A stretch of 64,000 nt of DNA from Drosophila miranda (GCF_003369915.1 NW_022881603.1:7423249-7487248), one strand, 5' to 3'. Shown: positions 12,001 to 23,146, counted from the first letter of the stretch. Notes: generated from the sequence alone by a model not told the origin. Made by a program: numbers and translations.

Positions 12001-12900
12001 TATAATATATTTATATAGTTATTTTTAAATACTAATCTACCCTAGTAGGAGGAAGTGAGACGAGACGCGTCCGATTGCGGCGGTACAAATTATAACAATA
12101 CAATATTTACAAAAACAGCAGAACTACACGGTAACTACACATTGGCTACACAATGGGAGGAAAAAGAGGGTATGGGCAACAGGCAAAACGTCTCGAAAAG
12201 CCAACGCTTGCAAGGTAAATTCCACCCCTTTTGCTAAAAATCGAGTTTTTGTCTTCAAGGTATATTTTCTTCACACGCGAGGTGAGGTTCGTACGAACCT
12301 TGCAATTTACCTTGGCTGTTTTTGCCTGTTGTCCATACCCCTTATATAGGCTTTTCAAAACTACGACTCATTTTTTCGTTGCATTGTTAACAGTTGTATC
12401 GATAGCCGCGATTTTCGATTCTACTTATGGTCGAATGACATTAAACACTATCGACCTATATAAATTAATTTTATTAATTTTTAATGCGATAAAATGATGT
12501 TGATTGCGGTGCTTTCTAGGTGAATTGTTGGCCTCCAGCGTTACATGGCCCTCAAAAAATACATGCCTTCTTTCTTTCATACAAAATTTGAATATTTATC
12601 TGATTTGATTTGTTAACAAACAACACTGTACCTGGTCACACTGTGGACAACGACCACACAGAAAACCAAACGCTCGCAAATAATAGCATATAAGAAACGC
12701 TCGCAATTGGATAGATATATGATACTTGTGTCGTTCAGGTTTTTACAGTGAAAGTATAATATATGATAGCTCGCAAACGGATCTATTGCGAGCCTTGTGC
12801 GATATCTTTTGCGAGACTGTTGCTCGCTTGCGAGAGTTTTACGGACTTTTCGCGAAAGTCACGTTTGTTTGTTTGCTGGGTATGTACATCATGCTTTGGT
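9058..12900. other. long gene-free interval
   Basis: No gene is recognised in 3.8 kb. Visible structure: a TACATA-rich microsatellite at 11340-11400, a CT-rich run near 10110-10135, an imperfect inverted repeat at 12168-12340 (listed separately), and degenerate GATA/ATCGATA motifs around 12398. ORFs such as 10301-10912 and 11035-11616 show no domain and are interrupted by low-complexity tracts. Confidence 0.55.
12168..12340. repeat. imperfect inverted repeat (fold-back)
   Basis: The arm at 12168-12188 (GGGTATGGGCAACAGG, then CAAAA) matches the reverse complement of 12320-12340 with one mismatch in 21. Complementarity continues inward with GCCAA and GGTAAATT blocks, interrupted by a 12-nt insertion in the left arm. 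The loop is about 80 nt. It could be a MITE remnant or a hairpin-forming transcript; nothing in the sequence decides. Confidence 0.6.
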
Positions 12901-14448
12901 ATTAATTCATCACCGGCTCCAAAGACGTTAACAAAACAAAAACTGCGATCCTCTTTGGAGTTGCTGAAACGGTACGAATGGCTTTTGAACTCCTAGGTTA
13001 TGGTAAGTGAATTGTTTGAGTCCTATTCACTATTAATTGAGTCGCCTCCCGTAGGTCTTTTATGTGGATGACCATTGGAACAAACTGCCGGATAGTTGGC
13101 AACATCACCTGGAAAGCATTCCTGTAGAAAGAATTGAAGCGCTGCTCTACATTAGTGACAGTAAAGCTGCTCCCAACACTACGAGCATAGTATGGCCGCT
13201 GGAGTTGTTGGCGTTGCGAGGAGCGCTTCGTAATCTCTGCATTGCACGGACAGAAGAGAATCAACCCAAAGTTGGTAAACTCTAGCCCCAGCCTGAAGAG
13301 GAAGAGGGTCATGGTTCTAATCGTCTTTTCGCATGCAGGAATCGTTTCCTTGTCCGTTGCTGCATCATCACAAGCTGAAGCACCTGTTCATGAAACGTGT
13401 CAAGCCAAAGAAGCAACATGAAATCACCCGAATTGCTGAAATTTGTGCTCTCAGCTGCCGGACGACACCAGTGGATTTCGTTGTTGATTTCGGAGCAGGC
13501 GTTGGCCACCTGGCACGCATTCTGGGCTATGGATTTGGCATACAAGTCTGCTGTTTCGAGATGCAGGCCGAGCTAAATCAGCAAGCAGCTGGAATCGATT
13601 GCAGCAAAGCTCACAGAGGCCAGCGGCTACAAGCGACCTGTACATCTCACTCAGCGTCTGGAGAGTAACACGCAACCGGCGCAATTCATCGCCGGGATCC
13701 GGGATACCTTGCAACTGGCAAGCGATGACTTTCGATTTGGAATAGGCCTGCATCCGTGTGGGAATCTGGGGGCGACCCTGATGCGAATGTTCCTTGGGTG
13801 CTCGCAAGGCTATGCGGAGGTGCATGGCTATTCGTTGAGTTCGTTCCTGCAGAGCAAACCGGATACAGATACTCACCTCAGCTACGAGGCCAGGGAGATC
13901 TCTTGCCATGCTATGGAGGTGTACCGTGACCGCCTACAGGCTGGTCAATATGACCATCTGAAAATACACTCGTTTAGGGCCGCCGCCGAACGCATTATTG
14001 TCCAGCAGTTTCCACATCTGCGGCATGTCGTTCGACGAGTAAGTGTTGCACCACACTCCTTGTTATCCTGATAATTCGATATCCAGATGGTCTCGTCTAT
14101 AGTTATTTCCAGAAAGCCGTGCAGGGGACTCGATTTGAAATGCTAGAATGACAGGTTCTGAGTATTAGGCAATGCGATGCAGATGTACAGCACTGGAAAC
14201 GGCTCGTTATCTTCTACACGCTTCGCCTAATGCTTGCGCCGCTTGTGGAAAGCATTATCCTCTACGATCGTGCTCTCTTTCTATTTGAGAATGGTATTCT
14301 TCTGATCCTCTTGATTTATATGATATTCCTTTACAAGCAATCCCTTACTTGCAGATTGTCAGGTGGAGGTTCAAGCGATCTTCAATCCCCGCCTATCGCC
14401 GAGAAACCACATCACCAGGGCTGTGAAAACCAGACGCTGCCTCAGTAA
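12901..14448 (+). pseudogene. decayed METTL25/METTL25B-like methyltransferase
   Basis: Homology runs through LRSSLELLKRYEWLLNS, VDDHWNKLPDSWQ, VWPLELLALRG, the diagnostic KPKKQHEI, the SAM-binding VVDFGAGVGHLARIL, FGIGLHPCGNLG and LAPLVESIILYDR. This order is that of METTL25/RRNAD1 proteins (fly CG2906-like). Lesions: an in-frame TAG at 12994-12996 just before the first intron (13003-13054), a frame change near 13605, and loss of the segment that should carry the family's conserved GCCY motif (FLGCSQ is followed directly by GYAEVHGYS). A TGA near 14152 precedes SIRQCDADVQHW. A first methionine is also not evident; ATT precedes AATTCATCACCG. The gene converges on the carboxypeptidase gene 190 bp away. 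Several independent lesions make a functional product very unlikely, unless the assembly is poor here. Confidence 0.75.
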
Positions 14449-14633
14449 TAATCTGCGTCAGTAATAAACCGCAGACCTCAGACCTCAAGTGGCTTAAGTG
14501 GCTCAAGATTTAAAGTTGTTTTTTATACGGGTTTATTAAAACAAAGATAAAGATATTATCATAAGTCAGATACACTAAGTACTTAAAGTCTGTATAGATC
14601 GTTGATAGAAGTTGCTCCTCAGGACCTTCCTTC

Positions 14634-16039
14634 CTAGTCGTAGTAGCCCTTCTCGTCGGCTGCCTCCACAATGGTGCGAATGGCGGTGAAGGCCTCGCTG
14701 GCTGTTGGCTGTATCTCCACGGCGGGTAGAATGAAGAGGTCCTGGCTGTCGGGCGGTCCGCGCAGCTCGAATGTGTAAGCACTCGGAATGCCCGCCTCTT
14801 CATGGGCCCAGTCCATGCTGCCACCGCTCGAGGGATAGATGGTCTCGTAGAGACTCCCGCTGACATAGTCGCGTCCACTCTCCGCCTTGATGGCGGCAGC
14901 CGCCTTCTTGCCAAACTCTTGCAGATCGTCGTAGTTGGACACACGCTCCTTGGTGTATCCGTACGGGAACATGAGCATCTGCGAGTACGAATGCAATGCG
15001 ATGTATGTTTTGATCTGCTCCTTCTGGACGTTGCTGCGTATGAACTGGAGGAGGCACTGGGTCTCCAGCTCGCTTCCGGCAGAGGGGCCGGCAAAGTCAT
15101 AGCGCGTCGGGTCACTGCTGGAGCCGGTGGAGTTCCAGTGATCGGGATAGTTTCGGTTCAGGTCTACGCCGCGGCAGGTGCCGAACAATTGACGATTCTT
15201 GCGCCACATGCGGTCATGCTCGAAGGTGTACTTGTAACCGTCGGGATTCACGCAGGGAAATATGATCCAATTGAAGTTGTTGGCCAGCTTCTGCACGCCA
15301 GCGTCCTGCGAAGTCAGCAGCTCATTGATAATGTACGTCGCTGTGGCCGGCGCAATCCATTCGCGGGCATGTATGCCGCTCGCAATGAAGATGGCCTTGT
15401 TGTCCGGTTTGCTGGCCAGCTTGATGCCCTTAATGGCGTGGCCCTGGGTGCTTTTGCCCATGTCGAGCACGGTCCACAGATCGGGGTACATCTTCGCCAT
15501 TACATCCATCCAACCGTAGATGGTCTTCAGGTGGAAGAAATGCTGCCAGTCGTACTGTGTGGCATCAATGCTCTCGGGCAGCACCTCGCCCATATTGCGA
15601 TCGATCTTTTCCTGAAAGTTGTACGTCTGCAAAGAGGGCAAATGTTAGAGGTCAAATCAACGTATAATGAAGAGATTCAACCGCATTGCAATACCAGAAC
15701 ACGATGCTTCAGCTTGTAGGTCTTCAGCAGATCGGCAAAGTCTGACACTCGATGAGCCGCCACCAGAATGGACAACTTCTGGCCAATCTCGCGGGCATGG
15801 CCGATGAATGTGAGGCTGTCGCTCTGGTCCTCTAGTTTCTGGAACAACTCGATCTGCTCCTGATTGTCAAATTGTACATTGTAGATGCGATAATGGTCGT
15901 ACCGGGCCTGATCCGGCGGGGGCGGGGACCCAGCGTCAATCAGGCAAATTCCGTCGCCACATTCCAGTTTAATACCACTCGCTGCCATCGTCAGAATCGT
16001 AATGACTAACAACCGCGCGCCGACTTGCGATGTTAGCAT
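14634..16039 (-). CDS. secreted M14A zinc metallocarboxypeptidase (two exons)
   Basis: Exons 15695-16039 and 14634-15626 join to 445 codons plus stop. The N-terminal hydrophobic stretch (LLVITILTMAASG) is a signal peptide. A propeptide of about 90 residues follows (YRIYNVQFDNQEQIELFQKLE). The mature enzyme has the zinc site HAREW and later LHSYSQ, the substrate-binding NPDGY, DLNRNYPDHW, and the catalytic glutamate in YTFELRG. Such enzymes remove C-terminal residues from peptides, usually in the gut lumen. The start at 16039 is chosen because it directly precedes the signal peptide; an in-frame extension to 16246 adds no such signal. The gene corresponds to CG2915-like flanking genes in D. 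melanogaster (recollection). It is intact, unlike both neighbours. Confidence 0.9.
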
Positions 16040-16379
16040 ATTTATAATATTATTTCTGTCCCCGTTCCCCCTTCTCAGGCCGTAGACTAGTTCGCCGAAG
16101 AGCGTATGTATATGCAGGCAAGAGCGAGCGAGAGGCTCGAGGCCCAGAGTATTTGTTATCAACACTTTGCAGCGGGCGGGCAGGAAACATATGTACGTAT
16201 GTTTGCGATTGAGAGGGTGCGGGTGCGGGCAAACCAGATCCGTCACAGCTGTGGACTAATCCGGAAAATCAAGAGAGAAAGAGAGTCTCAGACATGTTTC
16301 GCGGGTCTGTTGTTTTATTGTTTCATGGAAAATGTGACATGCTTAATCCTAGGTACTGCAAATGGTTTTACAGTAGTTT
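16040..16379. other. carboxypeptidase upstream region and original septin 3' flank
   Basis: This segment holds the presumed promoter of the carboxypeptidase (minus strand, near 16040-16150) and, at its right end, sequence that was once contiguous with the septin 3' flank before the LOA insertion. It includes a minus-strand AATAAA at 16378-16383. Confidence 0.5.
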
Positions 16380-16386
16380 TATTCCC
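16380..16386 (+). repeat. left target-site duplication of the LOA element
   Basis: TATTCCC; matched at 21899-21905. The base preceding the left copy completes TTTATT, a minus-strand polyadenylation signal. Confidence 0.7.
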
Positions 16387-16876
16387 ACGGCCGTCAGCCG
16401 TCGGGTGCTACAGGGGGATAAACGGATGTCGGGTCGGCTCGTCACAACTGTAGACTCGGAACGGGGCACAGGCGCCTCGGGTTCATGGCTTGCCCTGGAT
16501 CCAAGGCGACTGTGCTCCGCGTCATAGGATACAGGTGGGCACGAGCGAACCGGCATCCGCCGTAACTGTACACACCGGCGGAAGTGCGACTATACTGTCC
16601 CCGTGAGGGCGGCTGGAAACAGGTCCTGGTACGGTCATGTCTCTGCCAGGATGCTGGCTAATTGTAGTCGGGCGGAGAGAAGAAAACTCTCAGTGAAATA
16701 ACCCCAATCCAAGTTGACACTGTCATATGCCGAGGGATGCATGGCCGAGGGGGTGCTCGGTCGCTTATATGCGGACTCTGGATACCTGCCGACCTCCAGT
16801 TTTAATAAGGCTTCCCGGGGCACGCGGGCTATGCCCCGGGTGACTAACCCCTTCCCGCCTACTCGTGGGATCAAAT

Positions 16877-18286
16877 ATGCCAAATTTAAATCTAAAAACA
16901 AAAAACACCGCAAAGGAGCACGGCACTCCTCCTAAAGTGCCGGAGGGAAAAGACCATCCCTCTACAAACGCATCTGGGAAACCAGTGCCCAAAAAGACGG
17001 GGAAGGAGACTAAGTCGGTCCACCGTCTCGAGGCAGCAGGCGCTGTGAGGAGAGGACCGAAAAGCCAATCGGGCCAATCCACGTCGGGGGGCCCCAAGGG
17101 CGACCCGGTTACCGGGGGGGCGACCATGCAGAGCGATATCGCGGCTGGCGGACCCCTTGGGACCGAGAACCCCTTGACAACCCCGGCAGGCGGCGCCTCT
17201 GCCTTGAAAGATAGGCCCAAGTTCCAGGACAAAAGACGTGTGGCCTTCATCCTGGGCAACGACGACCCGGTGTTCCTGGCGTCTGCCCAGGGAATCGAAT
17301 CGCGGCGATGGGCCAAGACAGTCCTGCCCGACTACCAGCCAGCCAAAGCTGGCAAGGCCACAGCCAAGGCCCCAAGCAAGCGGCAACGCTCGGCGGAGGA
17401 CACCGCCACACAAGTGCAACAGGCCAAGAGGACGAAGACACTGAGCAACCGCTCGTTTGCCGAGGTGGCGAGGGGAAAAACCCTGATTGGAGTCCTAGAC
17501 AGGGGCTCTAAAGACGGGCAGATCCCTAGGGACAAGTGGCACCTCGTGGAAAACGAGCTCCAAGACTGTTTCCTCCAGGAGTTGGAGGAGAATGGAGCAC
17601 CACCGCCCAAGTGTGAGGACGCCGGGTGGCACCAAGGCAGGGTGAAAGCCATCGCCTGCCAAGATGCTCGCTCGGCGGCCCTCTACGCGAAGGCGGTAGC
17701 GTCGCTCAAGGAGGTCTACCCAGGAGCCCAGCTGGAGGTCGTGAAGTGGGAGGACATCCCCAGCAAGCCGAGGGCCAGAGCGTGGGTCTCGGCAAAGCCT
17801 GCAGAGCCGGATAAGATTCTCCGGATTCTGCAGGTCTGCAACCCCCACCTTCCCACAGCCGATTGGAAGGTGGCCAAGGTAGAGGAGAGCAACGGGCAGA
17901 GGTGCCAAATCATCCTCGTCCTGAACGAGGAGTCGGTCAGACTTCTCCACGACACGGAGGGCGCTGTGGACTACGGCTACAAGAAGGTAGTCGTAGTACC
18001 GTACAAGTCCGACTCCAAAGGCATGCAACCGACGGTCGAGCCAGACCTGGAGCCCCCGGAGATCCCTAGTATGGAGATCAAGCCTGCGGTGTCAGACGTG
18101 GCATCAGTGGTGTCGGATGACATCCTAGATGGTTACGTGTCAGACGTGAGCGATCTCACTAGGGATCTCAAGCACATCGGGGTCGCGGAGGAGCTGGACT
18201 CTTCGGAGAGCGACCACGACAGGACAATGGTGGAGGTGAACCTCAGGAATGTCACTGATACTCCTGCAGATAAACCTCCATTGTAA
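16877..18286 (+). CDS. LOA-type ORF1 protein (DUF4780-like RNA-binding protein)
   Basis: An open frame of about 469 codons from the ATG at 16877; the frame extends 12 bases further 5' without another ATG. The first 190 residues are basic, rich in Lys, Gly, Pro and Ser, with a nuclear-localisation-like KAPSKRQRSAED. The central part (SFAEVARGKTLIGVLD to VVVVPYKSD) resembles DUF4780, found in ORF1 of LOA-like elements. The C terminus is acidic. No CCHC zinc knuckles are present. ORF1 proteins of this kind bind element RNA in the ribonucleoprotein. The last 38 bases overlap the start of ORF2. Intactness suggests fairly recent insertion. Confidence 0.8.
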   Translation: MPNLNLKTKNTAKEHGTPPKVPEGKDHPSTNASGKPVPKKTGKETKSVHRLEAAGAVRRGPKSQSGQSTSGGPKGDPVTGGATMQSDIAAGGPLGTENPLTTPAGGASALKDRPKFQDKRRVAFILGNDDPVFLASAQGIESRRWAKTVLPDYQPAKAGKATAKAPSKRQRSAEDTATQVQQAKRTKTLSNRSFAEVARGKTLIGVLDRGSKDGQIPRDKWHLVENELQDCFLQELEENGAPPPKCEDAGWHQGRVKAIACQDARSAALYAKAVASLKEVYPGAQLEVVKWEDIPSKPRARAWVSAKPAEPDKILRILQVCNPHLPTADWKVAKVEESNGQRCQIILVLNEESVRLLHDTEGAVDYGYKKVVVVPYKSDSKGMQPTVEPDLEPPEIPSMEIKPAVSDVASVVSDDILDGYVSDVSDLTRDLKHIGVAEELDSSESDHDRTMVEVNLRNVTDTPADKPPL

Positions 18287-21200
18287 GGCAGCATGCGCTG
18301 CTCTCCTGCTCCACCTAGCCAAGGGGGGAGCCGACATAGTCCTCATTCAGGAGCCCTGGATCCTCGGAAACAGGGTCTCTGGTCTGAGGACTCCTGACTA
18401 TAAGCTATACGTAGCTGACTCCGCAGGTAAAACTCGCAACTGCATCCTTGCAAAAAGAGATTTGCACTTATTTTTGCTCCCAAATTTCAGCAATGAAGAC
18501 CAAACAGCAGTGAGCCTCGAAGACCAGGGGTGCTCACTGAGAATCTGCTCCACGTACATGGGTCACGACCAACCAGACCCCCCTCCACAGGCACTCAGGG
18601 CGCTAATCACAGACTGCGAGGCCAAGGACACCGGCCTAATCGTAGGGTGCGACGCCAATGCACACCACTGCCAGTGGGGAAGCACTGACACCAACGAAAG
18701 GGGAGAGTACCTTTTCAACTATTTACTGACCACTCAGATGGTCCTTTTAAATAGGGGGAGTGATCCCACCTTCATTATTAAAAACCGCAAGGAGGTCCTG
18801 GACCTCACACTTGCCTCTCATGAGTTACACGGGAACATCGTATCCTGGAGGGTCCTGGAAGAGCACTCCTTCTCGGACCACAGGTACGTGGAAACCGTAT
18901 TCTCTTTTTCACTACCGAGACCAGCTCAATTTCGGAACCTTAGGCGGACAAACTGGGCTCGGTACTCAGACCACCTCTGTCGTGTTCTCCCTGAGACTCC
19001 ACCTGAGGAGGAGATCTCCAGGGAAGCCACGACTCATCTTGTTAAACTATTTACCGACGCCTGCAATGAGGCGCTCGATAAATCCTGCCCCTCTAGCAAG
19101 AGCAGAGGCCGGAAGAAACCTGAATGGTGGAATCCGAAACTGAGGGAACTCCGGAAAGCCTCCCGAAGACTCTTCAATAAAGCTAAGGCTGAAAACGCTG
19201 AGCAGAACTGGGCCGATTACAAGGCCAGTCTGTCAGTTTACGCCTCATGGCGTAAGTTCTGTAGCGACATTGAGAATAACTCGGAAGCCTCGCGCTTGCG
19301 CAAAGTTCTCTCGAAGACTACACCCACTCTGGGCTACCTGAAGAACGCCGACCAATCATGGACAACGTCCAGCAATGAGTCGGTAAATCTTCTCCTTAAC
19401 ACCCACTTTCCCGGCTGCGATGAAAACAGACCACACTACATCGCGGCTCCCTCCGTTGCCTCAAGTGTTATCATGAACCTGCTAAGCCAGGAGAACATTT
19501 CCTGGGCAATAAAAAGCTTCAAACCATACAAATCCGCGGGACCAGATGGCATCATCCCTGCCCAACTGATTCACGCTGGACAAAAAGCCACTAATTGGCT
19601 CAAAAGGATATACGAGGGAATGGGAATCTTCTCCCATGGATATATCCCGGAAACCTGGCAAGCCCTCGCACACTGCCCCCAAAGATTTCAGACCCATAAG
19701 TCTATCGTCCTTCCTTCTGAAGACGATGGAACGGCTTTTGGGGATGCATCTCACGGTAAATATTCCGCCTAGTCTATTCTCAGACTCCCAGCATGCCTAT
19801 CGGAAAGGAAGATCCACCGAAACGGCCCTACACACGATCACATCGATCATAGAAGCGTCCCTCAACTGTAAGGAGTACACCCTGGTAGCCTTCCTCGACA
19901 TAGAAGGCGCCTTTAATAACATCCTCCCGACGGCCATCACGGGTGCACTGACGGACCTGGGGGTTGACTCCCGGACGGTGAGCCTGATCGATCAGATGCT
20001 ACAATGCAGGACGGTTGAGGCATCACTGGGGACGTCAACGTCCACCAGATTTGTCTGTAGAGGCACCCCGCAGGGCGGAGTCCTCTCGCCCCTCCTATGG
20101 AACGTGGCAGTGAACGAACTGCTGCGGGAGATAGAGGGGGGTGGCTGCCGCGTGGTGGCGTATGCGGACGATGTTGCTATAGCATTCTCGGGTAAATTCC
20201 CGCAGACGCTGTGTGAGTGCCTGACAAGCACTCTCATGAAGATGTCAAAATGGGCAGACAAATGCGGTCTAGGCGTCAACCCGTCTAAAACGGAACTGGT
20301 GCTCTTCACTAGGAAGTACAAAGTTCCGGCACTGACTCCCCCAAGACTATGTGGGGAAGCGCTAATCTTCAGCAACAACGCCAAGTATCTTGGTCTAATC
20401 CTCGATAGAAAGCTCGATTGGAAATTGAGCATAGAGGATAGAGTAAAGAAGGCCACAGTAGCCCTCTATACTTGCAGGAAAGCCATCGGACTAAGATGGG
20501 GAATGACCCCCTATATAGTTCGGTGGCTTTACACCACCATCATACGACCGATCATGCTCTATGGAGCGGTAGTATGGTGGCCAGCCTTAGACAAAAGGAC
20601 ATTCCTCAATAAACTCAGCAGAGTTCAACGCATGGCAGAGCTATGCATAACTGGCGGGCTACGCACTACTCCAGGGGAAGCCCTGGATACTGTGCTGGAC
20701 CCTCCTCCCCATAGATCCCATGGGAAAGAAAGTGGCAACACTTTCCGCACTCAGAATGAGAGAAGCCAGACTGTGGAAAGCGTCCGCGGTTGGGCACTCG
20801 GGAATCCTGACGAGACACCCGCAATTACCAGAGAGGACAGATTATTGTGTCCCTAGTGATCCAGGTATCAATCCCACTTAGGGCGAACCAGGACCCGCAA
20901 ATGCGGTTCACTTCTACACTGATGGCTCAAAGTTAGACGGCCGCGTGGGAGGCGGAGTCTACTGCAGCGAACTGAACATCAGTCATTGCTTCAGGCTCCC
21001 GGACCACTGCAGTGTGTTCCAAGCGGAGGTTGTAGCCATCAAGGAGGCCATTTCCATCGTCTCCAAACTACTTCTAGACACGCACTTAGTGTGCGTTTTC
21101 TCGGACAGCCAAGCAGCTATTAAAGCTCTAGGCTCAATATCGTCGAACTCAGCGACTGTAAATGACTGCCGCAGGTCTCTGCACGAGATCGCAGATCAGT

Positions 21201-21751
21201 TAGACCTTTTCCTTATATGGGTCCCAGGCCACAGGGACATCGAGGGGAACGACGCCGCCGACGAGCTAGCAAGGCAGGGTACTACAATTCCTCTCCTTAT
21301 GGAGAGGGAGCAGGTAGCGATGCCTCTGGCTACGTGCAGGCTCCTCACGCACGAATTGTTCGAGCAAAATGCCAATAGGAGATGGCAGCAAACCGTTTCC
21401 TGTAAAATCTCAAGATTGATATGGCCATATCGATCGAAGAAGCGCTCAGCCGAGCTGTATAGGCTCAGCAGAGCACAGTGCTCTGCAGTTACTCGAGCCA
21501 TTACGGGACACTGGCAGATTGGCACTCATGCCTCTAGACTGTCAATCCCTCATAACGACTTCTGCAGGAGTTGTCGCGACGAGGAAGAGGAGGAATCGGT
21601 CCCCCACTTCTTCTGCCACTGCCCGGCCCTTGGAAATCGTCGTCTTCGTATTCTCGGGGCCGCTTTCCTCACAGACATTTCGGACCTGTCCGAAATCAAA
21701 CCGGCGACCTTGTCCAGATTCATCCAAGCCTCCGGATGGGACTGCCCTTAA
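18249..21751 (+). pseudogene. LOA-type ORF2 polyprotein (endonuclease, reverse transcriptase, RNase H), broken
   Basis: The ATG at 18249 overlaps ORF1 in another frame. The endonuclease shows LIQEPW, GCDANAHHCQWGS and EHSFSDHRY. The RT shows DFRPISL, LVAFLDIEGAFNN, GTPQGGVLSPLLW and the catalytic YADDVAIAF. The RNase H shows FYTDGSK, FSDSQAAI and WVPGHRDIEGNDAADELA, followed by a CRSC..FFCHC motif. The frame changes near 19655, where residues between the endonuclease-linker and RT block 1 are also missing, and again near 20705. A TAG at 20879-20881 lies just before RNase H. This copy therefore cannot make a full ORF2 protein. Confidence 0.87.
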
Positions 21752-21898
21752 TTTGCAACAGCCTGTTTCTCCACGGTTTTTTAGGCACTGGGAAGGGGCA
21801 CACGCCCATGCGGCACCACAACGGACCTTCTACAGGTCCAAGTGAGCTTGGGAGGGTTTCATCACTCCCCCAGGCTACCGCCTGAACCTAACCTAACC

Positions 21899-21905
21899 TA
21901 TTCCC
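21899..21905 (+). repeat. right target-site duplication of the LOA element
   Basis: TATTCCC directly after the CCTAACC tail and before the septin 3' flank. Confidence 0.7.
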
Positions 21906-21921
21906 CCTCATGTAATGTGAC

Positions 21922-23146
21922 CTACTTCTTCTTTCCGCGGCCCAGGGTCAGCGTCGATAGGTGGCTGCTGCCATTGGAAAACTGGTGCTTGCGGCGCTGC
22001 AGTTCTTGGCACTCCTCCTCGAGCAGGCGACGGGTCTCCTCCAGTCTGGCCTTCTCCTCCAGATGCACCCTCTTGAGGCACTCGAATTTGGTGTGCAGCT
22101 CCTTCTCGCTTTCCTTGAGCTCGTTCTCCTTCTGCTTAACGCGCTGCACAAACATTTGACGCATTTCCTCCTCCTTGTCCTGCAGACAGGCCAAGTGATT
22201 GATGCGCTTCGTCTCGAATGTCTGCTGGAAGGAAACCGGCTTGTTGTTGCAATCCACATCAACAAAGCCCATCTGCTGCAGACGTCGCTGGCGGAAGAGC
22301 TCGTAGTGGCGCGTGTGAGTCAGCTCCCGCAGATCCTCCATGTTGGTGCGAATGAGCATCTCGCGAAGCTTCACAAAGTCACAGTGAACTTCGTTCTCGA
22401 TCTGCACCGTTCCCCAGGGATACTGGCGGGCGCGTACCATCTTGCTGCCGATCTTCACAAACTCTGTGCTGCCGACGACAGCGAAGGGAACATGGCTGTT
22501 CATGGACTCGTTCGTCTCGGACACCGTCTCGTCGTCGGTGGGAAACTCATAGATGTTAACTTTGTTCTCGCGTAGCTCGGCGAGAATCCTCGCCTTGAAG
22601 CCAGCCAGCTCCGACTTTGATATGGTGTCGGCCTTGGCAATGACCGGTATAATGTTGACCTTGGTGTCCAACTGCTTCATGCACACCAGATCCATCGACT
22701 TTAGGCCATGTCCGGTTGGGCAGATGAAGTAGAGACAGACGTGGACGCGCCCGCAGCACGCTCCTCCTGCAAGTAAGACTCAAACTGTGAGTCCACATAT
22801 TCGACGAGCGCCTTGTACGAGTCCTCCTTATTAACCTGGTCGCCGTAGCCAATCGTGTCGCAAATTGTTAGCTTCAACCGAACGCTCTCCGAACGCTTGT
22901 TAGCTCTCCTGCAGTTCGTAGGTGTGGGCCTTCAACTTGACATTGGGCAGGTTGTGGGTGCTGGGCGCCGACCCAGGTTGACTTTCCCAACGCCGTTTCG
23001 CCAATACACATGATGTTGAAGCTGAAGCCATTCTGCACGCTTTTATTGACCAATTGGTCGGGGAGAGTGTCGAAGCCCACATGGCCCCCCAGTTGGAGTT
23101 GTCGTGGAACCGCCACCGATGCCTTTTCCGTTGCTACATGTACCAT
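21922..23146 (-). pseudogene. intronless septin (Sep2/Sep5-like) pseudogene
   Basis: The N terminus ([21 protein letters not shown]), the P-loop GETALGKST, the G3 [14 protein letters not shown], the G4 AKAD, the septin unique element and a C-terminal coiled coil ending LTLGRGKKK are all recognisable, so this is a Sep2/Sep5-group septin GTPase. The coding order is uninterrupted by introns, as for the retrogene-derived Sep5. Lesions: a frame change directly after the P-loop (near 22970), a short duplicated segment around 22890-22910 creating a stop, and a small deletion with frame change near 22755, before the conserved [15 protein letters not shown] motif. The last 257 codons (22695-21922) remain open. 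Septins form filaments in cytokinesis; this copy probably makes none. A LOA element sits immediately downstream. Confidence 0.82.

Larger units (their letters stand above)
16387..21898 (+). mobile_element. LOA-clade non-LTR retrotransposon (Bilbo/Baggins-like), near full-length, inactivated
   Basis: The element is bounded by a 7-bp direct repeat TATTCCC (16380-16386 and 21899-21905), which I take as the target-site duplication. It contains a 5' UTR of about 490 bp, ORF1, an overlapping ORF2 with apurinic endonuclease, reverse transcriptase and RNase H, and a 3' end of CCTAACCTAACC repeats rather than poly(A). This order and tail fit the LOA clade. ORF1 is open, but ORF2 carries two frame changes and one in-frame stop. 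The insertion lies 16 bp past the septin stop codon, on the opposite strand. Confidence 0.85.

Noticed and set aside
14802..15719. 305-codon plus-strand ORF over the carboxypeptidase
   Set aside because: Antisense shadow of an M14 peptidase exon, with no family signature.
21961..22575. 204-codon plus-strand ORF over the septin
   Set aside because: Leu-rich antisense of the septin coiled coil.
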